From positions 1-7,623 of the forward strand of contig CAYJOR010000094.1 in assembly GCA_964371865.1 (NCBI GenBank): 7,623 nucleotides of DNA, read 5' to 3'. The notes beneath the pieces are model-generated. The model was not told where the DNA came from. It ran no database searches and saw nothing but the letters and a program-made list of their open reading frames with translations. The position numbers were made by a program, and so were the translations under genes. Position 1 is the first letter of the stretch; each line of letters starts with the position of its first letter. The DNA comes from CAYJAZ01 sp964371865. Its GTDB lineage: Bacteria; Desulfobacterota; Desulfovibrionia; Desulfovibrionales; Desulfovibrionaceae. Below are positions 1-7,066 of this stretch, piece after piece.

Positions 1-22
1 TTTTTTGCCTTTAGGGGTTTGA

Positions 23-93
23 AGGGGCTTGCCCCTCACCAGTCCCACGTGGAGAACATTTCAACTTGTTGAAAAATGTACCCACATAGGGTA
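23..93. other. Cluster of palindromes, possibly oriT-like
   Basis: Four palindromic units are packed into about 70 bases at the left edge. They are AGGGGC-TT-GCCCCT (23-36), CCACGTGG (45-52), a hairpin with arms ACATTTCAAC and GTTGAAAAATGT (56-79), and TACCC-ACATA-GGGTA (79-93). The local G+C content is clearly above that of the rest of the window. A long hairpin next to a short inverted repeat is the usual layout of a relaxase nicking site or a plasmid control region, so this may be the edge of a mobilisable element extending to the left. No relaxase or replication gene is in view, and I do not recognise a known nic core, so the functional reading is an inference. Confidence 0.35.
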
Positions 94-213
94 GGCTGGC
101 TTGCTAAATTTGAAGTGCTTTTGATTTCTTTCTTTTGTACTTGGAAAAATATATTATATGTAGCAAAAAATAAATAAAGCTAATTTAGTGAAAAAAGTTT
201 AACTGTATTGTAA

Positions 214-266
214 TATCTTTTTTTGCATAATTCGCATTTTCGCTTATTATCTTTTCTCGCATAATT
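214..266. repeat. Direct repeat, two 19-bp copies 34 bp apart
   Basis: Two copies of TATCTTTT(T/C)T(T/C)GCATAATT start at 214 and 248 and match at 17 of 19 positions. They lie in a very A/T-rich stretch with no gene. They could be binding sites or the remains of a duplicated repeat. No promoter can be placed confidently beside them. Confidence 0.5.
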
Positions 267-538
267 TTTGTTGAGTCACTTTTTTAAAAAAGGACGAATA
301 AATCAGCACTGTAAAGTTGAACATTCTCTTTAAAAAGAAGTGGGTCTATTTTACCTATCCTGCCCCAAAAACACGAGAAAATATAAGAAAAAAATTGAAT
401 AAAGAAGTAGATAAAATCTTCTTTTTTCAGAAAAAGTCTGCTTTTATCTGATATTATCAAATTAGTTCTTGTATTTTCTTCCTTTTTCTTTTTGTGAATC
501 ATCTTCTATCTTTTTTTGTCTTTGATTTCCAGAAATGG

Positions 539-658
539 CATTATAAGCAAGTAGATAGAAACAAAAATCATTATTTGCCAGCGGATAGCATAATAATCCA
601 TTATATGCCAGTACTTAACAGCAAAAAGCATTCGATACAATAATAAGGCATAATCAAC
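539..658. repeat. Degenerate 30-bp tandem repeat array
   Basis: Units beginning CATT recur at exactly 539, 569, 599 and 629. The first three share CATTAT followed by a conserved GC-A-G patch (consensus close to CATTATATGCCAGTAGATAG) and an A-rich tail. By eye, units 1 and 3 agree at about 22 of 30 positions, and units 1-2 and 2-3 at about 19 of 30. The fourth unit is much weaker. Thirty bases is ten codons, and on the plus strand the frame reads as repeats beginning His-Tyr, but there is no credible start codon with a ribosome binding site. I therefore annotate it as a DNA repeat. Confidence 0.6.
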
Positions 659-714
659 TTTTTTGTAATGCTATATTTTACTTTCTGCGCTTATACCTTG
701 AAGGCAGGATAGGT

Positions 715-880
715 GAAGTAGTCCCACACTTCTCAAGAGAAAATTATGCTACTTCATGATGTTGACTTATTCGCTATGCTCAACATAAAAGACACTTCGC
801 TTACGCGATTTCGCCAGAACGCTTTTATATCGATATTTACGACAATAGTATAATTGTTTGTAAAATCAATACAAAAACGC
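715..880. repeat. Run of inverted repeats in gene-free DNA
   Basis: Several inverted repeats follow one another. GAAGTAG (715-721) pairs with CTACTTC (749-755), and ATGTTGA (759-765) pairs with TCAACAT (780-786). TCGC-TTAC-GCGA lies at 797-808. TCGCCAGAACG near 811 pairs imperfectly with CGCTGGCGA near 874, and ATATCGATAT lies between them. No open reading frame fits this stretch. It may be a structured RNA, a decayed hairpin-type element or a dispersed intergenic repeat, and the sequence alone does not choose between these. Confidence 0.4.
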
Positions 881-916
881 TGGCGATTTTATTTTAAGTG
901 GAAAATTTATTATTTT

Positions 917-935
917 TAGATTTTTCAAAAATCTA
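917..935. repeat. Near-perfect 19-bp palindrome
   Basis: TAGATTTTT-C-AAAAATCTA is a perfect palindrome around a single central C. It lies just beyond the terminator of the malic enzyme gene on the minus strand. It could be a protein-binding site or part of a second weak terminator. The loop is too short for a good RNA hairpin unless some of the stem opens. Confidence 0.45.
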
Positions 936-983
936 GCAAACTATGTATACGGAAAGCGAATCTAATTATAGATAATTTAAAGC

Positions 984-1031
984 AAGAAAAAGAGAGAAGT
1001 TTAAACATAAGCAAACCTCTCTCTTTTTCTT
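984..1031 (-). terminator. Terminator after maeE
   Basis: The arms AAGAAAAAGAGAGAAGTTT (984-1002) and AAACCTCTCTCTTTTTCTT (1013-1031) pair along about 19 bases with one mismatch around a 10-base loop. The hairpin starts about 45 bases past the maeE stop codon on the minus strand. The U-rich side of the stem and the following CTTTAAATT supply the weak A-U pairs of a Rho-independent terminator. The near-symmetry means it could also act on plus-strand transcripts. Confidence 0.75.
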
Positions 1032-1075
1032 AGTACTTTTTAAAAAACAACAAGTTACAAATAGGATAACTTTAA

Positions 1076-2248
1076 CTATATTCTAGCAACGCCACTATCT
1101 CTTGCTGCTTTAGCAACAGCGCTTGAAACAACGTCTTTAATTCTTTTATCAAAAGCAGGTGGCAAAATATATTCAGCATTTAATTCTTCGTCAGAAACAA
1201 GTGATGCAATAGCATAAGTTGCAGCAATTTTCATTTCGTCGTTAATGTCTGATGCACGCACGTCTAAAGTGCCTCTAAAAACTGCTGGAAAAGCAAGAAC
1301 GTTATTTACTTGGTTAGGAAAATCGCTTCTACCTGTTGCAACAACGGCTGCTCCACCAGCTTTTGCATCATCAGGGAAAATTTCAGGTGTTGGATTAGCA
1401 CAAGCAAAGATAATTGAATCTTTTGCCATTGTTTGCACCATTTCTTTTGTTACTAAATTTGGTGCTGAAACACCAATAAATACATCAGCATCTTTTAGAG
1501 TTTCAGCTAATGTACCTTTTTCATTGTTTGGGTTTGTTAGCAAAGTCATTTTTTCTTGTTCACTTGTAAGGTTTTCAGCACCTTTATAGAGTGCGCCTTG
1601 TCTATCGCAAAGAATAAGATTTTTTACACCAAGCGAGAGTAATAGCTTAGAAATTGCAATTCCTGCTGAACCAGCGCCATTAACAACTAATTTAATTTCT
1701 TCAAATTTTTTGCCAACAATTTTAAGCGCATTGCTTAAAGCAGCACTTGTTACAATTGCTGTGCCGTGTTGATCGTCGTGGAAAATTGGAATATCACATT
1801 TTTCTTTAAGCTGTCTTTCAATTTCAAAACAACGAGGAGCAGCTATATCTTCTAAATTAATACCACCAAAGCTACCAGCAAGAAGCTCAACAGTTCTCAC
1901 TATTTCTTCAACATCTTTACTTCTTACGCAAAGAGGAAAAGCATCAACATCAGCAAATTCTTTGAATAATACACATTTACCTTCCATAACAGGCATAGCT
2001 GCTTCAGGGCCGATGTCGCCTAAGCCAAGAACTGCAGTGCCGTCAGTGATAACTGCAACTGTATTTGCTTTTGAAGTGTAGACATAACTATTATTGATAT
2101 CTTTTTGAATTTCAAGACAAGGTGCTGCAACACCAGGAGTATAAGCTATAGAGAGATCCTGCGCTGTAGCAACTGGTGTTTTTGAAATAACTTCAATTTT
2201 CCCTCTAAGTTTTGAATGTAGTTCAAGTGCTTCTTTAGCAAAGTTCAT
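1076..2248 (-). CDS. maeE: Malic enzyme, NAD-type, short bacterial form
   Basis: The 390-residue product is a cytoplasmic enzyme that decarboxylates L-malate oxidatively to pyruvate and CO2 while reducing NAD(P). The catalytic domain comes first: SIAYTPGVAAP carries the catalytic Tyr36, VMEGK the catalytic Lys91, LEDIAAP the metal-binding Glu133/Asp134 and HDDQHGTA the metal-binding Asp159. The Rossmann domain follows with GAGSAG at 191-196, then CANPTPEI (283-290) and GRSDFPNQVNN (306-316). Asp215, at the end of the second Rossmann strand (LILCDRQG), suggests NAD rather than NADP, which is inferred. The length matches the compact MaeE family, without the PTA-like extension of MaeB. The start is supported by GGAGG four bases upstream of the ATG. 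It is downstream of the regulator gene but has its own probable promoter and operator. No defect is visible, so it should be functional even if the local transporter is not. Confidence 0.93.
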   Translation of the reverse strand: MNFAKEALELHSKLRGKIEVISKTPVATAQDLSIAYTPGVAAPCLEIQKDINNSYVYTSKANTVAVITDGTAVLGLGDIGPEAAMPVMEGKCVLFKEFADVDAFPLCVRSKDVEEIVRTVELLAGSFGGINLEDIAAPRCFEIERQLKEKCDIPIFHDDQHGTAIVTSAALSNALKIVGKKFEEIKLVVNGAGSAGIAISKLLLSLGVKNLILCDRQGALYKGAENLTSEQEKMTLLTNPNNEKGTLAETLKDADVFIGVSAPNLVTKEMVQTMAKDSIIFACANPTPEIFPDDAKAGGAAVVATGRSDFPNQVNNVLAFPAVFRGTLDVRASDINDEMKIAATYAIASLVSDEELNAEYILPPAFDKRIKDVVSSAVAKAARDSGVARI

Positions 2249-2266
2249 AAATCCTCCGATGTATTA

Positions 2267-2296
2267 TTCATACAAAAATATAGTTAGTGTTTTCAA
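2267..2296 (-). promoter_or_regulatory. Probable maeE promoter
   Basis: On the minus strand a TTGAAA -35 element (complement of 2291-2296) is followed after 18 bases by TATGAA (complement of 2267-2272), about 18 bases before the maeE start codon. The -35 fits sigma-70 consensus well and the -10 moderately. A TAATAC slightly further downstream is an alternative -10 at poorer spacing. The AACTT repeats lie about 45 bases upstream, where an activator would be expected. Confidence 0.45.
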
Positions 2297-2340
2297 CTTT
2301 GTGCTGATAAAATAACTATAGTGAAGATTATGAGTTTATG

Positions 2341-2382
2341 AACTTTGCGTAACTTTATCCTTACTTTTGTAACTTATGTAAG
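2341..2382 (-). promoter_or_regulatory. Candidate MaeR operator upstream of maeE
   Basis: Between the maeR stop and the maeE promoter, AACTT-like units recur every 10 bases on the plus strand: AACTT at 2341, AACTT at 2351, TTACTT at 2361 and AACTT at 2371. The array ends in the 15-mer TGTAACTTATGTAAG (2368-2382), which occurs again, identical, upstream of maeP (6261-6275). One-turn spacing of direct repeats is typical of cooperative binding by a dimeric activator. MaeR is the natural candidate because both target genes belong to its pathway. The sequence match is observed; the protein assignment is inference. Confidence 0.6.
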
Positions 2383-2387
2383 TGTTT

Positions 2388-3047
2388 TTATTTTAAACTG
2401 TAAAATCGTATTGGCCTGCCGATAGTGGGATAGTCTAATCTGCTAAAAACTTCACCGTTTTCTTCTAAGAAAGTGAGATATTTTTTTAATGATACACGTG
2501 AAAGTCCAGTTACTTCTTCTAAATCTTTTAAACTGCACGCTTTACCAGTTTTTATAAACTTATCTTTTATGTGTGAAAGTGTTGCTTCATCAATTCCTTT
2601 TGGGGTTTCTGCTTTTTTGTGAATAAAAATTCTTTGATCGAGAATTGACTGATCAAGTTCTTTAGCTGAATTAAGCAGGCGATATCTTTCTTGATAGCCT
2701 ATGAGCGCAGCTTGAAATCTCTCAAACTGAAAAGGTTTCATAAGGTAATCTACCACACCAAGATGTAAAGCTTTTTGAATTTCTTCACTACTTCTCGCTG
2801 CTGTTATCATAATAATATCAATTTTCGGATATTCTTTATGAAGCATGCTTAAAAGCTCTAAACCTGTAATGCCTTGCATATATACATCAAGTAAGATTAA
2901 ATCAACTTTGTTCTTTTCTAAAAATTGCAAGCATTCTTGAGCATTATTAAAAATACCTTCTAAGGAAAAACTTGATAGTCTTGATAAATAGTCTTGATTT
3001 ATGGCTGCAACCATAGGATCATCTTCAACAATAATAACTTTTATCAT
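2388..3047 (-). CDS. maeR: CitB-family response regulator, malate control
   Basis: This encodes a 219-residue cytoplasmic transcription regulator, the partner of the sensor kinase just upstream. The receiver domain covers about residues 1-120, with acidic pocket Glu8-Asp9-Asp10, phospho-acceptor Asp54 (LILLDVYM), Thr82 and Lys104 (LMKPF). The C-terminal half carries the winged-helix region of the CitB/DcuR/MaeR family: KDLEEVTGLSRVSLKKYLTFLEENG at about 174-198, followed by YPTIGRPIRFY. I place the start at the ATG at 3047, giving MIKVIIVEDD, because it has GGAG five bases upstream and overlaps the kinase stop as ATGA. A longer in-frame reading to 3089 would add residues foreign to the family. 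The overlap implies translational coupling with maeK. It probably activates maeP and maeE through the shared AACTT repeats. The product is intact. Confidence 0.9.
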   Translation of the reverse strand: MIKVIIVEDDPMVAAINQDYLSRLSSFSLEGIFNNAQECLQFLEKNKVDLILLDVYMQGITGLELLSMLHKEYPKIDIIMITAARSSEEIQKALHLGVVDYLMKPFQFERFQAALIGYQERYRLLNSAKELDQSILDQRIFIHKKAETPKGIDEATLSHIKDKFIKTGKACSLKDLEEVTGLSRVSLKKYLTFLEENGEVFSRLDYPTIGRPIRFYSLK

Positions 3048-4718
3048 ACTAACTCCATATTGGTAACGGGAATGCGAACTGTAATACACGTTTCAACATC
3101 TGGAGTTGAGGAAAGCTCAAAGATACCTTTGCATTCATCAACAGCAAGTGCTACTAAATATAATCCAAGTCCTCTTCCTTCACCTTTTGTAGAAAAATCT
3201 TTTTTAAAAATTTTATTTTGTAACTCAGTTGGAATGCCTTTACCTGTGTCACAAATACATACTTCCCATTCAAAATCACTCATGTTTAACGAAACAGTAA
3301 GCACTTTTTTTGTGCTATTTTCCATAGCATCGATTGAGTTATCAATAAGATTGCCTAAAATAGTAACAAGACTATTTCGTAACATAGGATTTGCTATTTC
3401 AGGAATTATACCATTATCTTTAAAGCGGAAAACAACGCCAAATTCTTTAGCTTTATGCACTTTACTTGAAAGGAAGCCGTCAAGCATTTTATCTTGTATA
3501 TTGTGATGAATACGTTCTTCATCTTGTTCACGCATGCCTAAAAGCTCTTGCAAATAAACAGTAAGTGCTTCATATTCTTCGCTTTGTGCAAGGCCAGATA
3601 AAATATGTAGTCTATTTCTTATTTCATGCGACTGCGCACGCATAGCATCAACATACATATTTACGTTTGTAAGTTTTTCAGCAAGTAAATGTAGCTCAGT
3701 CATATCTCTAAAGGTTGCTAATGCACCAATCATATGCCCATCTACGAAAATAGGAAGCCTGTTTGTGAAGATAATAGTACCATTTACATTTTGTTCTTCA
3801 TCAAGAATTGGTTTTCCTAATAAAAGAACTTCTTTAAGTTTTGTATTTGGAATAATTTCTTCAACATCTTTGCCAATGCACCAGTCGGCAATACCAGATT
3901 TTTGGAAAATTCGCATAGCCTCGTCGTTTACAAGTGTTATTTTTCCTGAAATATCAATAGCTAAAGCTCCTTCACGCATAACTTTAAGCATTGAATTTCG
4001 CTCTTCAAGTTTACTTGCAATTTCAAGCGGTTCAAGATTATGAAGAATTTTAATAATTCCTCTTGCAAGTAAAACAGCCACAAGAAGAGATGTTATAAGA
4101 AGTATTGCAAATGCTGGCCAGATAGAAAAAACAAATTGCATAGCAGTTTTACTGATATTTTCATCTAAACGCCCAGTAAGAACAGCACCGATTTGTTTGC
4201 CTGTATCATCAAAAATAGGAACATAGGCTCTGTGTGAAAATCCAAGTGTACCCACAGCAGAAGATGTGTATGTTTTGCCTTGCAGAACTTCTTTCTCATC
4301 ACCGGCCAACAACATATTTTCCAATATTTTCTTTCACGGGGTGATAGGCTCTTATTCCTGATGATTCTAAAAGAACAATAAAAGTAAGATTTGAAGTTTG
4401 TGAAATAGTAGTTAATATATTATCAATTTTAGCTATATCTCTTTTATTGCTTAACATAAAATCTCTAACTTCTTTTGTATTTGCAATAACTTGTGCGCTA
4501 TTTAGAGTCGCCTGAGAAGTTACAGATTTATATTCAGACGAAAATATATAAGAAATATGCGCATAGAGCAATACAAGCTGTATGAAAAATAGAGCTATAG
4601 TAAAAGTAATAAGCTTTGTACGTAAACGAGTTTTATTAAATATCACTAGATACTTAAATTTTACTTCTTTAATTATGTCTAATAATTTCATCAAATTCAT
4701 TACCTTCATCGACTTCAT
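3044..4718 (-). pseudogene. maeK: CitA/DcuS-type malate sensor kinase, frameshifted
   Basis: The gene reads in two frames that join at 4304-4309. The upstream part ends ENIGKYVVGR-stop, and the downstream part resumes at GDEKEVLQGK. Removing one base from GGCCGG gives KYVVGGDEKEV, the usual family motif, and an uninterrupted 557-residue kinase. In the joined protein, a membrane segment (about 36-55) and an extracytoplasmic PAS-like sensor (about 60-190, with RAYHP and HRAYVPIFD) come first. A second membrane segment (about 200-222) and a cytoplasmic PAS domain (about 245-340) follow. The kinase core has His364 (QSHEIRNRLH), the N box GNLIDNSIDA, DTGKGIP and GRGLGLYLV. I chose the start at 4718 for the AGAGGTG seven bases before it. 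As written, the product stops inside the sensor domain. An internal TTG/ATG near 4310-4324 could start a fragment without the first membrane segment. All other motifs are intact, so the lesion is either very recent or a sequencing error. Confidence 0.85.
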
Positions 4719-4789
4719 TAAAGCACCTCTTATTTCGCATATCATAAAATTACATTTTGGTAAATATTTTATACAAACGGCAAAATCCT

Positions 4790-4814
4790 GAGAGTAGAAC
4801 AGTAGCCTACTCTC
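4790..4814 (-). terminator. Hairpin between maeP and maeK
   Basis: GAGAGTAG (4790-4797) and CTACTCTC (4807-4814) form a perfect 8-bp stem with a 9-base loop, 33 bases after the maeP stop codon on the minus strand. It is followed by AGGATTTTGCC, a short U-run, so termination would be partial. This placement suits an intercistronic attenuator that lowers maeKR expression relative to the transporter, or simply ends the maeP transcript. Confidence 0.5.
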
Positions 4815-4846
4815 AAGATTAATTTTTCTAATATAAATGTAATTTA

Positions 4847-6109
4847 TTAGTAGAGGAATGGAATAACAAGTCCAACAATAATAAGAACTAAAGCTCCGCC
4901 TAAACGTGATGAGATTTGTGCAAATGGCATAAGCTCAAATCGTCTTGCTGCTGATAGAACTGCAACGTCACCTGTACCGCCCATATTAGCCATACATAAA
5001 CCAGCAGCTAGTGCTGATTCAATAAAGTGGAAGCCAACTAATTTTCCGCCAATACCTGCACCAACAATACTGCCTAATACTACAGCTAATACTAAAATGA
5101 ATGTTTCAAAGCTAAAAGCGTTAATAACTGCACCTAAATCTGTATATGTTACACCTATACCAATAAGGAGAGCTGCTGTCATATATTTTGCTACAAATTG
5201 AAATCACATTGAACAAGAGTCTTGAATGTATTGTGGAACAATTCCAGCAACTTTGATAATTGCAACACTAATAATCAATAATGCATATGAGTGTAAAGGA
5301 ATGAATATTGCGAGAATTTTACTTAGTACAATCATGGTACATGAAACTAAAAGACCAATTCCTAAAGCTTCAAAAGAAAATGTTAATTTTTTATCTTCTT
5401 CAAGGCTTTCTTCTTGTGAAACCATAAGTCTGCCATTACCTGTAAGTGAAGGAAATTTTTTACCAAGTTTATCTAAGAATCCAGCACAGATAATTGAAAG
5501 AACGTTACCAATAGCCATTGGAGGAAGAAGAAGTGCGAGAATGGTTTTTGTGTCCATATCAATATTTACTTGAATAATTTCAGCCATTGGAAGAACACCT
5601 GCACCAAGACCACCACCCATAATAGGGAAGCAAATAAAGCCAACAGCAGTATTCCAACCATAACCGATAACAAGTCCAACAAAAGCAACAAATATGGAAG
5701 CAACAACTAAGCCAAATAAAATTGGAATTGCAAAGCGAACACCTGCTTTTACAAGTAAACTTGCCTGCATTCCTAAAATTGAACCACAAATAAGAGCTGT
5801 AATATAGAAATCAAGAAAGTTTGCTTGTTTCATGAAGTTGTTAATTACAGTCACAACTTCAGTTGGCATAATTTGACTATATACCAAAGCCGCGCTAATG
5901 AAAATACAGAAAATCGGGCCACCGCCTAGATATTCATTAACGATTGGTGTTTTTTCGCCAAGATACTCAAATAAAAATCCCATGGTCATGGTGATAACAA
6001 AACCACCTGGCATTCCACCTGGTAATTGCCCTAACGCACACGCAACACCTGTAATTGTTGCAATAACGAGTAAGTGGGCTAAATTAATTCCTTTAATCGC
6101 AATATTCAT
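4847..6109 (-). pseudogene. maeP: 2-hydroxycarboxylate (malate/citrate) symporter, nonsense mutation
   Basis: This is a membrane symporter of the 2-hydroxycarboxylate transporter (CitS/MaeN/MaeP) family, which imports malate or related acids with Na+ or H+. The frame from the ATG at 6109 (GAGGGG about 9 bases upstream) is open for 301 codons, meets TGA at 5204-5206, and continues in the same frame to TAA at 4847. The total is 420 codons, close to the family's usual ~430-450. The first half has the re-entrant loop motif PIMGGGLGAGVLP (162-174). The second half, beyond the stop, has MANMGGTGDVAVL (373-385) and ISSRLGGA (399-406), which includes a conserved Arg of the family's substrate site. 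Relatives usually have Trp at or near the stop position, so TGG to TGA is the likely event. Trp elsewhere in the window is TGG and TGA is used as a normal stop, so recoding is unlikely. Truncation removes the second domain and should abolish transport. Confidence 0.88.
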
Positions 6110-6243
6110 ACTTTCTTCCCCTCATTAATCCGAACTTGATTTCTAAAATTCGTTTATATGGATTTAGATTTTGTACTTCTTATAAGAAATACAATTTATA
6201 TTTTGCACTTTAGGGGAGTTTTTTATAAAGAAGAATATTGAGA

Positions 6244-6275
6244 AACTTTTATATAACTTATGTAACTTATGTAAG
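6244..6275 (-). promoter_or_regulatory. Candidate MaeR operator upstream of maeP
   Basis: AACTT recurs at 6244, 6255 and 6264 on the plus strand, and the stretch ends in TGTAACTTATGTAAG (6261-6275), identical to 2368-2382 upstream of maeE. It lies about 135 bases upstream of the maeP start, which is rather far. It could be an upstream activator site or reflect a long leader. No clear -35/-10 pair could be placed between it and maeP. Confidence 0.55.
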
Positions 6276-6286
6276 CAAATATAAAA

Positions 6287-6322
6287 AAATAGAAATAATT
6301 TTATTGTAAACTATTTCTATTT
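6287..6322 (-). terminator. Terminator downstream of the nitroreductase gene
   Basis: AAATAGAAATA (6287-6297) pairs with TATTTCTATTT (6312-6322) in a perfect 11-bp A/T stem that can extend by a few weaker pairs. On the minus strand the hairpin runs directly into a long T-tract (TTTTTTTATATTTG), the standard form of a Rho-independent terminator. It separates nitroreductase transcription, which would read through the left MITE copy, from maeP. Confidence 0.7.
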
Positions 6323-6347
6323 CATAAATTTCTATGTGGTTTATAAC

Positions 6348-6500
6348 TAGGGTGCGTTTCTAAATTCAGAAATTTTGTGGAATTTTCAACGAAAAGTGAT
6401 TTTTTATGAAGTGCAGTGTATCAAAACATACATAAACTGAATAAAAAATCATCTTTGAGGCAGAAAAACCGCAAAAGAATGAATTTAGAAACATACCCTA
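6348..6500. mobile_element. MITE-like hairpin element, left copy
   Basis: This is a 153-bp element bounded by TA on each side. Its terminal inverted repeats are GGGTGCGTTTCTAAATTC and, read inward from the other end, GGGTATGTTTCTAAATTC, matching at 16 of 18 positions. The two halves pair along most of the length, including TGATTTTTTAT with ATAAAAAATCA, so the single strand folds into one long imperfect hairpin. There is no coding capacity. TA borders fit IS630/Tc1-mariner type target duplication, which is inference. Its right end supplies the stop codon of the nitroreductase gene. Confidence 0.75.
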
Positions 6501-7019
6501 ATACTTTTCTGAATGAACTTTAGTAAAATCAAAAAAATCACTTGTATAGGGTGATTTTACTTCACTTTTATGCCCTATCGCCAGAATACAAAGCGATTTT
6601 CTGGAGGATGGATATTGTAGTAGCCTTCGCAACACCTCGTCGGAAGATTCACCACTTGGAGTTTTTCGATTATTTGTGTGGATCCAACAAGAGCCAAGTC
6701 CTAAATTTTCAACTTCAAGTTGCATAAAAGTTGCTGCTATAGAAGCATCTTCAGCCCAAGTATCTGAAATTTCATGGTTTCCAAGTACAAGAATAGCGAG
6801 AGTTGCTGTTTTAAAAGGGATAGTGCTTCCATGTGACTTTATATCTACTAAAGTTTCTATTGTGGATTTATCTTCAATAGTGATAAACTCAATTGGTCTT
6901 TTATTCTGTCCTGATGGTGCAAGCATACCTGCTTTTAGTATATCTGTCTGTTGTTCTTTACTTACCCTTTTATCTGTAAACTTACGTGTTGAACGTCTGT
7001 TCATGAGTAATTCTAACAT
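6498..7019 (-). CDS. Nitroreductase-family flavoprotein
   Basis: The 173-residue protein belongs to the FMN-dependent nitroreductase-like family, whose members reduce nitro compounds, quinones or flavins with NAD(P)H. The physiological substrate here cannot be told. Family signatures are RRSTRKF at residues 8-14 (FMN phosphate contact), LAPSGQNKRP at about 33-42, the central AEDASIAATFMQLEVENLGLGSCWI, and the closing DFTKVHSEKY. The length is normal for the small single-domain subgroup. The ATG at 7019 is preceded by AAAGGAG at good spacing. The gene is monocistronic, with its own likely promoter and a terminator at 6287-6322, so it is not part of the mae operon. Its TAG stop lies in the end of the left MITE-like element, so the original C terminus may have been slightly altered, although it still ends like its relatives. 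Inverted copies of the element lie on both sides. Confidence 0.88.
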   Translation of the reverse strand: MLELLMNRRSTRKFTDKRVSKEQQTDILKAGMLAPSGQNKRPIEFITIEDKSTIETLVDIKSHGSTIPFKTATLAILVLGNHEISDTWAEDASIAATFMQLEVENLGLGSCWIHTNNRKTPSGESSDEVLRRLLQYPSSRKSLCILAIGHKSEVKSPYTSDFFDFTKVHSEKY

Positions 7020-7066
7020 ACTTTACTCCTTTTAGGTGATTTAACATAAGCTGAACGAACTAAGTG

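Noticed and set aside
284..502. Minus-strand open frame of 72 codons (Lys-rich start, Phe/Ile-rich middle)
   Set aside because: It has no convincing ribosome binding site, its composition simply reflects A/T-rich DNA, and no recognisable domain is present. It may be chance, or part of a degraded repeat.
494..646. Plus-strand frame from a GTG covering the 30-bp repeats, giving ten-residue repeats
   Set aside because: There is no Shine-Dalgarno sequence before the GTG, the frame is only about 50 codons, and it is better described as a DNA repeat. The coding idea is kept as a test in the findings.
539..658. CRISPR array
   Set aside because: The 30-bp units are contiguous and mutually degenerate, with no constant repeat and variable spacer alternation, and no cas gene is in view.
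3047..3089. Longer N terminus for the response regulator, starting at 3089
   Set aside because: The extra residues lie inside the end of maeK and are foreign to the receiver-domain family. The ATG at 3047 has a well-spaced GGAG and the ATGA overlap.
4304..4309. Programmed frameshift or phase variation in maeK
   Set aside because: There is no slippery heptamer or homopolymer or short tandem repeat of useful length at the site.
5204..5206. TGA in maeP as selenocysteine or reassigned Trp
   Set aside because: The family does not use selenocysteine, no SECIS-like hairpin is evident just downstream, Trp is otherwise TGG and TGA serves as a true stop for maeK.
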